Shown here: piece by piece, positions 1-8,314 of the stretch
Layout: the number at the start of each line of letters is the position of its first letter
How positions within the stretch are numbered: the first letter of the stretch is position 1
Assembly: GCF_036075115.1 (NCBI RefSeq)
Contig: NZ_CP107958.1
Span: 7,688,001 to 7,752,000, forward strand
Reading direction: 5' to 3'
Length of the DNA: 64,000 bases
Source: Streptomyces sp. NBC_00377
Lineage (GTDB): Bacteria; Actinomycetota; Actinomycetes; Streptomycetales; Streptomycetaceae
The notes under the pieces: generated by a model
What the model was told of the DNA's origin: nothing
Databases searched by the model: none
The model's input: only the letters and a program-made list of their open reading frames with translations
Position numbers and translations under genes: made by a program

Positions 1-108
1 TCATCCGTAGGGAGGAGATTGCGGTGGCCCTGGTCCGCTCTGCGTGGGACGTGAAGATGCTTCCTCCCGAGGATGACCGCACCCGGCCGGGACTGATGGG
101 GTGGGGTT

Positions 109-687
109 GTGCAATCCCGTACTTCCCGGCGGTCGCTCCACAACCCGGCGGCGCACGGCACGGACGACGGCCCGGGGCTCGCCGCCGAGCCCGCGGCGGC
201 GCTCGCCGCCGCCCGCCGCCGGGCGGTGCGCGACGGGGACCGGCAGATCGACACCGCCCACCTGCTGCACTCGCTCCTGGAGCAGGACGCGCAGGTGCGT
301 GCCGCCTTCGACGGCGGACCCCAGCTCGCCCGGCTGCTCGGCTACCTCGTCCAGCGCAGCATCGGCTACGGCCTGCGCTGGCAGAGAGGGGTCGAGGAGT
401 CCGGGACCCTGCCGGTGGTCACGGCCGTCGAGGATTGTTCGCCGCTGGCCTCCGCCGCCCTGGAGCACGCGCGCGTGCGGGCCGCCCGGCGCGACGGAGC
501 GCCGGCCCGTGGCCTCGATCTGCTCGCCGCGATCGTCGCGGACCCGCAGGCCCGGGCCGTCGAGGTGCTGAGCCACGTGGGAGTCGACGTCCACGAACTG
601 CGCGCGCGGATCGAGGACGGTCCCGGGACCGGGGACGGTCCCGACGAGTGCGAGGCGCTCACGGGAGCCGGCGAACCGACCCCCTGA
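109..687 (+). CDS. Clp amino-terminal-domain protein
   Basis: 192 aa. Two Clp_N-like repeats are visible: one around 'DTAHLLHSLLEQD' (residues about 47-60), and a second half where 'LDLLAAIVADP' occupies the equivalent place. In ClpA/ClpC these repeats bind adaptors and substrates. This protein has no AAA module, so a stand-alone adaptor or regulator role is inferred rather than ATPase activity. The GTG start is preceded by a G-rich stretch that can serve as ribosome site. The final 30 residues are Gly/Asp-rich and probably disordered. The 108 bases upstream hold nothing I recognise. Confidence 0.75.
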   Translation: MQSRTSRRSLHNPAAHGTDDGPGLAAEPAAALAAARRRAVRDGDRQIDTAHLLHSLLEQDAQVRAAFDGGPQLARLLGYLVQRSIGYGLRWQRGVEESGTLPVVTAVEDCSPLASAALEHARVRAARRDGAPARGLDLLAAIVADPQARAVEVLSHVGVDVHELRARIEDGPGTGDGPDECEALTGAGEPTP

Positions 688-877
688 AGCCCACGCTCCC
701 TTTCCGCCTCCTGTCCTGCCCCCTGAAACCCGCTCCCTCCCTGCCCCCTGCCCGGCCGCCACCTGCCGAGCCTCGTCTCTCCTCGTGCGCCGCTGCGCGC
801 GTCCAGCCGCTGAGACAGGTGTCAACGAGGGTGACGCTCATGTCATCGCCTGTCATCATGGGCCGGTGCGTACGTAC

Positions 878-1864
878 GTGAGCAGTGAGAGCAGCCGCGC
901 GAAGGGCGTCGGGCTCGGTCTGGCGGTCGCGTCGGCCTTCGCCTTCGGCGGATCCGGGGTGGCCGCCAAGCCGTTGATCGAGGCGGGCCTCGACCCGCTG
1001 CACGTGGTGTGGCTGCGGGTGACCGGCGCGGCCCTGGTGATGCTGCCGCTCGCCTGGCGCCACCGTGCGCTGCTGCGCAGCCGCCCCGCGCTGCTTGCCG
1101 GGTTCGGCCTGCTCGGCGTGGCCGGGGTGCAGGCGTTCTACTTCGCCGCGATCTCCCGTATCCCCGTCGGGGTCGCGCTGCTCGTCGAGTACCTCGCGCC
1201 CGCGCTGGTGCTCGGTTGGGTGCGGTTCGTGCAGCGGCGTCCGGTGACGCGCGCCGCCGCGCTCGGAGTGGTCCTCGCGGTGGGCGGACTGGCCTGTGTC
1301 GTCGAGGTCTGGTCGGGGCTGGGCTTCGACGCCCTCGGACTGCTGCTCGCGCTCGCGGCGGCCTGTTGCCAGGTCGGCTACTTCGTCCTGTCCGACCAGG
1401 GCGGCGACTCCGGGCAGGAGGCCCCCGACCCGCTAGGCGTCATCGCGTACGGCCTTCTCCTGGGCTCCGTCGTCCTGACGGCCGTCTCCCGCCCGTGGGG
1501 CATGGACTGGTCCGTGCTCGCGGACACCGCCGGCATGAACGGAACCGACGTCCCCGCCTGGCTGCTGCTCGGCTGGATCGTGCTCCTCGCCACGGTGGTC
1601 GCGTACGTCACCGGCGTGATCTCGGTGCGCAGACTCTCTCCGCAGGTCGCGGGCGTGGTCGCCTGTCTGGAGGCGGTCATCGCGACGGTCCTGGCGTGGG
1701 TGCTGCTCGGCGAGCACCTGTCGGCGCCGCAAGTCGTGGGCGGCGCGGTCGTTCTGCTCGGCGCGTTCATCGCGCAGTCGTCCGCGCCCGCCAGGAACGC
1801 CCGGGAGCCGGTGGCCGGCAGCAGCCCGGAAAGGGAGTTGTCGGCCCGCGGAACGGCCGCCTAG
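878..1864 (+). CDS. EamA/DMT-family transporter (first of four)
   Basis: About 328 aa with ten hydrophobic segments in two five-helix EamA halves, the layout of drug/metabolite transporters. These are inner-membrane exporters or exchangers of small metabolites; the substrate cannot be read from sequence. The first half starts at 'GLGLAVASAFAFGGSGVAAK' and the second near 'LGLLLALAAACCQVGYF'. A Ser/Ala/Arg-rich cytosolic tail follows the last helix. GTG 878 was chosen because the first helix follows within 10 residues; GTG 866 is an alternative. The next gene is a second, dissimilar EamA protein in the same direction. Confidence 0.82.
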   Translation: MSSESSRAKGVGLGLAVASAFAFGGSGVAAKPLIEAGLDPLHVVWLRVTGAALVMLPLAWRHRALLRSRPALLAGFGLLGVAGVQAFYFAAISRIPVGVALLVEYLAPALVLGWVRFVQRRPVTRAAALGVVLAVGGLACVVEVWSGLGFDALGLLLALAAACCQVGYFVLSDQGGDSGQEAPDPLGVIAYGLLLGSVVLTAVSRPWGMDWSVLADTAGMNGTDVPAWLLLGWIVLLATVVAYVTGVISVRRLSPQVAGVVACLEAVIATVLAWVLLGEHLSAPQVVGGAVVLLGAFIAQSSAPARNAREPVAGSSPERELSARGTAA

Positions 1865-2042
1865 GGTGCCGGTCATGCCTTCGGACGCACTCGTTCTTCC
1901 GCCCCCGGCCGCCTGAGGCGGGCCCTCCGGTGAAACGCGCCCGGCACACGCTGCCGGGCTGAACGGTGCTGCCCGCAGAAGAAGTCCGAGGACCGCTGCC
2001 CCGGTGACGGTCCCTTCCCGAACTTCTGTGCGGAGAGAACGC

Positions 2043-3008
2043 GTGTCCCTCTTCAGTCGTCCCACTTCCGTGTCCCTGCCCGTCGGACAGGCCCTGCTCT
2101 ATCTGATCGCCGCCGGCGCCGCCTGGGGTACGGCCGGCGCCGCCGCCTCCCTGGTCTACCGGGTCAGCGACCTGGGCCCCGTCGCCCTGTCGTTCTGGCG
2201 CTGCGCGGCCGGGCTGCTCCTGCTGATGGCCGCCCGCCCGCTGCTGCGGCCGCGTGCGAGGACCACCCCGGCGGCCGCGGCCGCACCCGGGCAGCCGCGC
2301 CGCAAGCTCCTGCGCACCGTGGTCACGGGCCTCGGGCTCGCCGTGTTCCAGACGGCGTACTTCGCGGCGGTCTCCGCCACCGGACTGGCCGTGGCCACCG
2401 TCGTCACCCTCGGCGCGGGCCCGGTCCTCATCGCGCTCGGCGCCCGGCTGACCCTGGGGGAGCGGCTCGGGCGCGGCGGGGTGCTCGCCGTCGCCGGGGC
2501 GCTCGCCGGGCTGGGGGTGCTCTTCGCCGGCGGAGGAGGTTCGGCCGTGCGCCCCGAAGGAGTGCTGCTCGCGCTCGTGTCCGCGGCCGGGTACAGCGCG
2601 ATGACGCTGCTCACCAGGCGCTGGGGCCGCGACGGCGGTGCGGACGCCTCGGCCACCACCGCGGGGGCGTTCGCGGTCACCGCCCTGTGCCTGCTGCCGT
2701 TCGCCCTGGCCGAGGGGGTGTTCCCGCACGGCGCGGAGCCGGTCCGGACGCTGGTGCTGCTGACCTACATCGCGGCGGTGCCCACGGCTCTGGCGTACGC
2801 CCTCTACTTCGCGGGAGCGGCTGTGGTGCGTTCCGCCACCGTCTCCGTGATCATGCTCCTCGAACCGGTGAGCGCGGCGGTGCTGGCCGTCGCCCTCCTC
2901 GGTGAACGGCTCACGGCCGGGACCCTGGCCGGCACCCTGCTGATGCTCGCCTCGGTCACCGGCCTGGCGCTGGCGGAGTCACGGGGCGCCCCTGCGGCGA
3001 CGGCCTGA
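2043..3008 (+). CDS. EamA/DMT-family transporter (second)
   Basis: About 321 aa, ten predicted membrane helices in two EamA repeats ('LIAAGAAWGTAGAAASLVY' opens the first, 'LLALVSAAGYSAMTLLTRRW' the second). Predicted inner-membrane metabolite exporter of unknown substrate. GTG 2043 is preferred over the in-frame GTG 2004 because GGAGAG at 2032-2037 lies five bases before it. A 13-bp perfect hairpin follows the stop codon, so the transcript probably ends there. The preceding transporter is clearly divergent in sequence, so this is not a recent tandem duplication. Confidence 0.85.
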   Translation: MSLFSRPTSVSLPVGQALLYLIAAGAAWGTAGAAASLVYRVSDLGPVALSFWRCAAGLLLLMAARPLLRPRARTTPAAAAAPGQPRRKLLRTVVTGLGLAVFQTAYFAAVSATGLAVATVVTLGAGPVLIALGARLTLGERLGRGGVLAVAGALAGLGVLFAGGGGSAVRPEGVLLALVSAAGYSAMTLLTRRWGRDGGADASATTAGAFAVTALCLLPFALAEGVFPHGAEPVRTLVLLTYIAAVPTALAYALYFAGAAVVRSATVSVIMLLEPVSAAVLAVALLGERLTAGTLAGTLLMLASVTGLALAESRGAPAATA

Positions 3009-3014
3009 CCTGCC

Positions 3015-3044
3015 GGGGCCTGCCGGGCGGCCCCGGCAGGCCCC
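3015..3044. terminator. hairpin between convergent genes
   Basis: Perfect 13-bp stem (3015-3027 with 3032-3044, GGGGCCTGCCGGG and its complement) with a 4-nt loop. It starts six bases after the EamA stop and lies between convergent genes. There is no T-run, as is usual for Streptomyces terminators, so it could act in both directions. Confidence 0.7.
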
Positions 3045-3127
3045 GTGGTGGTGCTCACCGGCGGACGTCCGCCGCCTCCGGCCGACGACCGGGACGTATC
3101 ACCTCGTCGGGCGGGCCCGGGTGGCGC

Positions 3128-3799
3128 TCACGCACGCGTGGGCGGGGAGGCGGGGCCGTCGGGGCGGTCGTGCCCGCGTCGTCGCGACAGGTGCTCGTGG
3201 GCCGCCGCGTCCCGGGGGCCGCCTCGGGCGGTCAGACCGGCCGCGATGCGGTCCTGGGTCTCGCTCGGCCGGTGGGCCGCGTACTTGAACTTCGCCCGTA
3301 CGCCGGTCACTTCGAGCCGGATGCCCCGGATGCCGGCGAGCAGTCGGCCGTACGGCGCCTCGCCGACCGCGGGCCGCGCGGAGCCGCCTTCCGGCTGGAA
3401 GTGGCTCAACTGGCGTTCGAGGAGGCGGGCCTTGGCGGCGGGGTCGTCCACGATGTGCGCGGTGCAGCGGAGCTGGACCGCCGCGTAGAAACTCGTCGGG
3501 GTGCCGTGCTCCGCGGGGGCGCCCGGGGGCGCCTGCCACGGGCCGGGGACGAAGACGTAGTCGTCGACCACGCTCAGTACCACGGTCGGGCTCGCCTCCA
3601 GGGCCGGCCACAGGGGGTGGGGACGGGCCAGGTGGGTGACGGCCTCACCCCCGGACGGGTCGTAGGCGAAGTGCAGCGGCTGGACGAACGGGGCCTCGCC
3701 CGCGGGGCCGTTGACCGCGAGCTGGCCGAAGTCGTGGCCGGACAGCCAGTTCCGCCACTCGGCGTCGTCGTGGGGCGCGTCCCAGGGGTGGACGAGCAT
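3128..3799 (-). CDS. PaiB-like FMN-binding negative transcriptional regulator
   Basis: About 223 aa. The sequence from 'MLVHPWDAPHDDAEWRNWL' through 'FGQLAVNG', 'PFVQPLHFAYD', 'ARPHPLWPAL' and 'SFYAAVQLRC' follows the PaiB/FMN_bind_2 family, a split-barrel flavin-binding fold. In Bacillus, PaiB affects sporulation and degradative-enzyme genes; whether this copy binds DNA is unknown. Its ATG overlaps the stop of the PNPOx-type gene upstream by four bases (ATGA), so the two are translationally coupled and probably share one promoter facing the MocR regulator. Confidence 0.8.
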   Translation of the reverse strand: MLVHPWDAPHDDAEWRNWLSGHDFGQLAVNGPAGEAPFVQPLHFAYDPSGGEAVTHLARPHPLWPALEASPTVVLSVVDDYVFVPGPWQAPPGAPAEHGTPTSFYAAVQLRCTAHIVDDPAAKARLLERQLSHFQPEGGSARPAVGEAPYGRLLAGIRGIRLEVTGVRAKFKYAAHRPSETQDRIAAGLTARGGPRDAAAHEHLSRRRGHDRPDGPASPPTRA

Positions 3800-4482
3800 C
3801 ACAGCGCCTCGAGATAGCCGGGGAGCCGGGTGCCGGGGACGAGATCGGCCTCGGGGAGCGGCGTGCCGTAGCCCTTGCGCAGGGGGAGCACCCCGGCCCA
3901 GTGGGGGAGGGCGAGGTCCTCCGGCTCGTCGTTCACGCCGCCCGTACGGGTCTTGGCGGAGACCTCGTTCAGGTCGAGGCGGATCACCGCGGTCGCCGCC
4001 AGCTCCTTCTTGTCGGCGGGGCGGGAGTCGGCGGACCGGCCCGGCACTACGTGGTCGACAAGGGCGGTGAGCGCGGCGAGCTTCTCCTGCGGGTCCGTGA
4101 CGTCGTACGCGAGGCCGTGCACCACGACCGAGCGGTAGTTGATGGAGTGGTGGAAGGCCGAGCGGGCCAGCACCAGACCGTCGACATGCGTCACCGTCAG
4201 GCACACCGGCAGCCCGGGGTCCGCCTGCCCCGTCATCCGCAGCGGACGTGAACCCGTGGAACCGTGCACGTAGAGCGTCTCGCCGACCCTGCCGTACAGC
4301 GTCGGCAGCACGACCGGCGCGCCGTCGCGGACGAAACCGAGATGGCAGACGTAGCCCTCGTCGAGTATCGCGTGCACGAAATCCCTGTCGTACGAGGCCT
4401 TCTGCGCGGACCGCGTCGGAACCGTGCGGTCGGTCGGGGTGTAGGCGGCGGCCCGTGTCGTCGTCTCCGGCGTCCCCTGCAT
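3799..4482 (-). CDS. pyridoxamine 5'-phosphate oxidase-fold flavoprotein (NimA-like)
   Basis: About 227 aa, PNPOx-like split barrel. Landmarks are 'ILDEGYVCHLGFVRDGAPVVLP', the 'LYVHGSTGSRPLR' strand-loop that contacts flavin phosphate in relatives, and 'YRSVVVHGLAYDV'. Relatives include nitroimidazole-resistance NimA and heme- or FMN-binding proteins; the substrate is unknown. ATG 4482 is chosen because GGAGAG (4487-4492) precedes it at four bases; an upstream ATG at 4494 lies inside the operator palindrome. It is the first gene of a two-gene unit with PaiB, divergent from the MocR regulator that probably controls it. Confidence 0.82.
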   Translation of the reverse strand: MQGTPETTTRAAAYTPTDRTVPTRSAQKASYDRDFVHAILDEGYVCHLGFVRDGAPVVLPTLYGRVGETLYVHGSTGSRPLRMTGQADPGLPVCLTVTHVDGLVLARSAFHHSINYRSVVVHGLAYDVTDPQEKLAALTALVDHVVPGRSADSRPADKKELAATAVIRLDLNEVSAKTRTGGVNDEPEDLALPHWAGVLPLRKGYGTPLPEADLVPGTRLPGYLEAL

Positions 4483-4494
4483 GGCTCTCTCCAT

Positions 4495-4506
4495 TGCACT
4501 AGTGCA
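4495..4506. promoter_or_regulatory. 12-bp palindrome in the MocR/PNPOx divergent promoter
   Basis: TGCACTAGTGCA is a perfect palindrome in the 35-base gap between the two divergent genes. A related half (TTGTGCTAG) follows at 4516-4524 and overlaps the MocR start. A CATAAT -10-like box at 4505-4510 lies so close to GTG 4518 that the regulator mRNA may be leaderless. The position suits MocR autoregulation together with control of the PNPOx/PaiB unit; binding is inferred. Confidence 0.55.
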
Positions 4507-4517
4507 TAATATGCTTT

Positions 4518-5849
4518 GTGCTAGGAGAATATCGGATCACAGGCCGACGTGCAGCGGACATTTCCGCGAGCGTCGAGGCGGCGGTGAGCGCAGGTGCACT
4601 TGCTCCGGGGCAACTACTGCCTCCTATGCGGGAGTTGGCGGCCGAGCTGGGGGTGAACCCCAACACGGTCGCGGCCGCCTATCGCACCCTGCGGGAGCGC
4701 GGGGTGATCGAGACCGACGGCCGGCGGGGCAGCCGGGTGCGGCCGAAGCCCGCCACGACCGGGCGGGAGTTCCTGCGGGTCGAGGTGTCGGAGGGGGTGA
4801 GGGACGCGGCCGCCGGCAATCCGGACACGGCCCTGCTGCCACCGCTCGCGCCGGCCTTCGCCTGGGCCGCCGCCCAGGGCGACCGTGAGCCGGTCCTGTA
4901 CGGGCACGCGCCGGTGGAGCCCGAGCTGGCCCGGCTGGCCCGTGCCGACCTGGACGCGGACGGGGTGCCGGCCGGGCCCGTGGCCGTCACCTCCGGTTCG
5001 CTGGACGCGATCGAACGCGTCCTCGCCGCGCATGTGCGGCCGGGCGACACCGTGGCCGTGGAGGATCCCGGCTGGGGCTCCCTGCTCGACCTCGTGCCGG
5101 CGCTCGGACTGCGCCCGGTGCCGGTCGGCGTCGACGACGACGGGCCGCTGCCCGGGCAGGTGCGGCGCGCTCTGGAGGCCGGGGCACGCGCCCTGATCGT
5201 CACCGACCGGGCGCAGAACCCGACCGGCGCGGCGGTGAGCGCCGCACGCGCGCGTGCCCTGCGCGCCGTGCTGCGGGAGCACCCGCGGACCCTGCTCGTC
5301 GAGGACGACCACGGCCATCGGATCGTCGACCTCCCCCTGCACCCCCTCGCGGGGGTCACCCGGCACTGGGCCTTCGTGCGCTCGGTCGCCAAGGCGTACG
5401 GACCCGACCTGCGGTTCGCCGTCCTCACCGGGGACGACCTCACCCTCGACCGGGTGCGCGGGCGGCAGCGGCTCGGACCCGGATGGGTCAGCCGGATCAC
5501 CCAGCGGGCGGTGGTGCGGCTGTGGGCCGACGGCGCGGTGGACCCGCGGGCGGTCGCCGAGGCGTACGGGAGCCGTCGGGACGCGCTGATCGGCGCGCTG
5601 GCCGCGCGGGGGGTCGCGGCCCACGGCCGCAGCGGGATGAACGTGTGGATCCCCGTGCCGGACGAGACGGGCGCCGTCGCCCGGCTGCTCCAGGCGGGGT
5701 GGGCGGTCGCCCCCGGGGCGCGCTTTCGCATCGAGGCTCCGCCCGGGATCAGGATCACCGTGTCGACGCTCGGCCGGGAGGAGGTCGGCCCCTTGGCGGA
5801 CGCCGTCGCTTCCGCGGTTCGGGTGGGTGACGTGCGCGGCTATGTCTAG
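4518..5849 (+). CDS. MocR-family regulator (GntR helix-turn-helix plus aminotransferase fold)
   Basis: 443 aa. Residues 1-75 form a GntR winged helix ('LPPMRELAAELGVNPNTVAAAYRTL'). Residues about 110-440 are a fold-type I aminotransferase domain with 'DPGWGSLLDLV', 'DRAQNPTGAAVS', 'LLVEDDHGHRI' and the PLP lysine in 'SVAKAYGPDLR'. MocR proteins sense PLP or amino-acid adducts and usually control a neighbouring divergent gene; here that gene is a PNPOx-fold flavoprotein, which fits vitamin B6 or flavin metabolism. The GTG start has no good ribosome site and sits about 8 bases after a -10-like box. Confidence 0.88.
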   Translation: MLGEYRITGRRAADISASVEAAVSAGALAPGQLLPPMRELAAELGVNPNTVAAAYRTLRERGVIETDGRRGSRVRPKPATTGREFLRVEVSEGVRDAAAGNPDTALLPPLAPAFAWAAAQGDREPVLYGHAPVEPELARLARADLDADGVPAGPVAVTSGSLDAIERVLAAHVRPGDTVAVEDPGWGSLLDLVPALGLRPVPVGVDDDGPLPGQVRRALEAGARALIVTDRAQNPTGAAVSAARARALRAVLREHPRTLLVEDDHGHRIVDLPLHPLAGVTRHWAFVRSVAKAYGPDLRFAVLTGDDLTLDRVRGRQRLGPGWVSRITQRAVVRLWADGAVDPRAVAEAYGSRRDALIGALAARGVAAHGRSGMNVWIPVPDETGAVARLLQAGWAVAPGARFRIEAPPGIRITVSTLGREEVGPLADAVASAVRVGDVRGYV

Positions 5850-5964
5850 TGCCGTGACCGGAAGGGTTTGCCGGGAGGCTCGCGGCGTCCGGTGCGGTGC
5901 ATCGCACGGCGGAGCATCGCCCGCGTACCGGATGTACTCGGGTGATGCGGCAACGCGGCGTGGG

Positions 5965-5996
5965 GGCACCCCCGGCCGAAGGCTGGGGGGGGGTGC
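5965..5996. repeat. GGCACCCCC...GGGGGTGCC dispersed-type hairpin
   Basis: Imperfect inverted repeat GGCACCCCC / GGGGG-TGCC around GGCCGAAGGCT. I recall this element as a common intergenic repeat in Streptomyces genomes. It lies in the 325-base gap between the MocR gene and a convergent EamA gene, upstream of a stronger hairpin. The rest of the gap shows nothing else. Confidence 0.5.
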
Positions 5997-6071
5997 CGTG
6001 CCGGGCGTACGAGCCGGTGAACCCTTCGGGTCATGGCCCTGGCGCGCAACGGCCGGGCGGCGGCGGCGCGG

Positions 6072-6127
6072 GCGGGGCGAACCCTCACCCGCGCCGCCGC
6101 CGCGGCGCGGGTGAGGGTTCGCCCCGC
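6072..6127. terminator. 26-bp perfect hairpin between convergent genes
   Basis: Arms 6072-6097 and 6102-6127 are exactly complementary (core CGAACCCTCACCCGCG) around a 4-nt loop. The hairpin sits between the ends of the MocR gene (plus strand) and the EamA gene (minus strand), so a bidirectional terminator is the natural reading. Confidence 0.75.
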
Positions 6128-6174
6128 GGGGCATCGCGCCCGGCACCCGCGTCGGGACATGGCGCGTGCCGGGG

Positions 6175-7107
6175 TCATCTCCTGCCGCGTGCCTGGGTCA
6201 GGGCGGCACCCGCCAGCACGATCGCCGCGCCCACCGGGGTCGACCAGCTCAAGGGCTCGCCCAGGATCGCGACCCCCGCGGCCGTCGCGATGACCGGGAT
6301 GAAGTAGGTGACCATCTGGGCCGTCGTCGGGCCGACCTCCGCGACCAGGCCGTACTGGATCAGCAGCGCGAGGCCCGTGCCGAGGGCGCCCAGCGCGGCC
6401 GTCGCGAGCAGCGGAACGAGCGGGAAGTGATGCGGGACGTCAGTGAACACGGGGGTGACCACGGCCAGTTGGAGCGTGGCCAGCAGGAGCTGTCCGCCGG
6501 TCATCGACAGGGCCGAGGAGCCGGTGTTCGCCAGGGTGCGTCGGAGGTAGATCCAGCCGACCGGGTAGCTGAGCGAGGCCAGCAGGGCCAGGGCCGTGCC
6601 CCGGGCGTCGAGGCCGTGGAAGCCCTGCCAGGCGCCCAGGACCGTCAGGACGCCGGCGAAGCCGAGACCCAGACCGGCCACGCGCACCCGGGTCGGCCGG
6701 TCCTCGGAGAGGGCCACCAGGGACAGGGCCATGCCCCACAGGGGCGAGGTCGCGTTGCATATGCCGGCCAGGGTGGACGGGATGGTCAGCTCGGCGTAGG
6801 CGAAGAGGGAGAAGGGCAGGGCGTTGAGGAGGAACGCGGCCACCGTCAGATGCGCCCAGGTGCGTGCCCCGCGCGGCAGCCGCTCACGCTTCACCGTCAT
6901 CGCGACCGCGAGCATCGCCGTACCGAACGCCAGCCTGCCCAGCGTGACCTGGAGGGGTGCGTAGCCCTCGGTGCCGACCTTGATGAGCAGGAAACTGAAG
7001 CCCCAGATCAGCGACAGCGCGCCGAAGCGGAGCCGCCAGTCGAGGGTGCGGCGGGGGCGAGCGGGAGCGTGCGGGGAGGTCCGGGCCGGGGCGGTGACAG
7101 CAGTCAT
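6175..7107 (-). CDS. EamA/DMT-family transporter (third), target of the adjacent LysR
   Basis: About 310 aa with ten hydrophobic helices; the first EamA repeat begins 'FGALSLIWGFSFLLIKVG' and the second near 'LALLASLSYPVGWIYLRR'. Predicted inner-membrane exporter. ATG 7107 was chosen because it puts a short cytosolic leader before helix 1; an in-frame ATG at 7143 lies inside the LysR-side operator region. It is divergent from a LysR regulator with 74 bases between starts, a classic transporter/regulator pair, so induction by the exported compound through LysR is inferred. Confidence 0.83.
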   Translation of the reverse strand: MTAVTAPARTSPHAPARPRRTLDWRLRFGALSLIWGFSFLLIKVGTEGYAPLQVTLGRLAFGTAMLAVAMTVKRERLPRGARTWAHLTVAAFLLNALPFSLFAYAELTIPSTLAGICNATSPLWGMALSLVALSEDRPTRVRVAGLGLGFAGVLTVLGAWQGFHGLDARGTALALLASLSYPVGWIYLRRTLANTGSSALSMTGGQLLLATLQLAVVTPVFTDVPHHFPLVPLLATAALGALGTGLALLIQYGLVAEVGPTTAQMVTYFIPVIATAAGVAILGEPLSWSTPVGAAIVLAGAALTQARGRR

Positions 7108-7156
7108 GAGCCTAACGATGCTGTACGCGCACTCCTCACACAATCGAGAATTTTCG

Positions 7157-7178
7157 AGCGATACCTCGTAGCATCGCT
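7157..7178. promoter_or_regulatory. candidate LysR operator
   Basis: AGCGAT-N10-ATCGCT is a 6-bp perfect inverted repeat ending three bases before the LysR start codon. A second imperfect one (TCGAGAATTTTCGA) lies just upstream. Together they fill the divergent gap, as expected for LysR recognition and activation sites. Confidence 0.5.
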
Positions 7179-7181
7179 TAC

Positions 7182-8084
7182 ATGTTGAATCTGGAGCGCC
7201 TGCGCACGCTCGACGCCCTGGCCCGGCACGGATCGGTCAGCGGCGCCGCCCAGGGCCTGCACATCACCACCTCGGCCGTCTCGCAGCAGATGGCCAAGCT
7301 GGAACGGGAGGTAGGGCAGCGCCTGCTCGCCAAGCACGGACGAGGGGTGCGGCTCACGGACGCGGGGCGGCTGCTCGCCGACCACGCCTCCCGGATCCTC
7401 TCGCAGGTCGAGCTCGCCCAGTCCGACCTGGAGGCCCAGCGCGGGCAGGTCGTGGGGGAGCTCCGGCTCTCCGCCTTCCCGACCGCGGCGCGTGGGCTGT
7501 TCCCCGTCGCGCTCGCCGAGCTGCGCAAGGCGCACCCCGGGCTGCGGCTGCGCTCGTGCGAACTGGAGCCGGAGCGCGGCATCGCCGGCGTCGTCCGCGG
7601 CGACCTCGACCTGGCCGTCGTCCTGGACTGGTACAACAAGCCGATGCCGGTGCCGGACGGCCTGGTCAAGGCGCCCATCCTGGACGATCCCGCCGAGGTG
7701 GCGATGCCCGCCGCGCACCCCCTCGCGGACCGGGACGAGGTGGACCTCGCGGAGTTCGCCGAGGACGAGTGGATCACCTGGGGCGAGGGCGAGTTCTGTC
7801 ACGAGTGGCTGATGTTCACGCTGCGCTCGCGGGGCGTCGAGCCGATCGTCGGCCACCGGGCTGCCGAGACGCACACCCAGCTCGGGCTGGTGGCCGCCGG
7901 ACTGGGCGTGTGCATCGCGCCGCTGCTCGGGCGTCACCCGGTGCCCGAAGGCGTTGTGACGGTTCCCCTGCGGCAGCGGGTGCGCCGGCACGTGTACGTG
8001 GTCTGGCGGGCGGACGCCGACCGCCGCCCTTCGATCCGGGCGGCGGTCGCGGCACTCAAAGCGGCGGGGGAGTCCCTGGGCTGA
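7182..8084 (+). CDS. LysR-family transcriptional regulator
   Basis: 300 aa, standard LysR length. The winged helix-turn-helix spans residues 1-60 ('LARHGSVSGAAQGLHITTSAVSQQMAKLE'). The periplasmic-binding-like effector domain runs from about 90 to 295, with 'GELRLSAFPTAARGLFPVAL' opening subdomain I and 'LGLVAAGLGVCIAPLL' in subdomain II. It faces the EamA transporter gene and probably controls both that gene and itself through the inverted repeats in the gap. There is no clear ribosome site before ATG 7182, so a leaderless mRNA is possible. The effector is unknown. Confidence 0.88.
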   Translation: MLNLERLRTLDALARHGSVSGAAQGLHITTSAVSQQMAKLEREVGQRLLAKHGRGVRLTDAGRLLADHASRILSQVELAQSDLEAQRGQVVGELRLSAFPTAARGLFPVALAELRKAHPGLRLRSCELEPERGIAGVVRGDLDLAVVLDWYNKPMPVPDGLVKAPILDDPAEVAMPAAHPLADRDEVDLAEFAEDEWITWGEGEFCHEWLMFTLRSRGVEPIVGHRAAETHTQLGLVAAGLGVCIAPLLGRHPVPEGVVTVPLRQRVRRHVYVVWRADADRRPSIRAAVAALKAAGESLG

Positions 8085-8314
8085 CGGGCCCTACGGGCAC
8101 GGACGGTCGGCTCCACCCGCAAGTCCGAACGGCCTTACCCGTCCGCCGGCGCCTCCGCGCACGGCGCCGGACGGCTCGAGGCGATGCCGGCACGGCTCTC
8201 CGCGCAGCCTGCCCCACCAGGGCATCTGCGCCGCCCGAACGGCTCTCCACGCAGCCGGTCGACCGGGCCCCGCGCGTCGGCCGGCGTGCCCGGCCGTGTG
8301 CTGCGCCGGACGGC

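Noticed and set aside
1..108. Gene end at the left edge
   Set aside because: The minus-strand frame running through the Clp_N gene is an Arg/Gly-rich shadow, and no coding signal is seen in these bases.
6072..6127. Insertion-sequence terminal repeat
   Set aside because: A single perfect hairpin with a 4-nt loop between convergent genes is better explained as a terminator; no transposase or target duplication is near.
4614..6146. Long open frame antisense to the MocR gene
   Set aside because: It mirrors the codon bias of the plus-strand gene, yields Arg/Pro/Gly-rich low-complexity protein and has no ribosome site. Such frames are common in high-GC DNA.
8085..8314. Possible small gene between LysR and the PPOX gene
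   Set aside because: No frame has good codon bias, a ribosome site or a recognisable motif.
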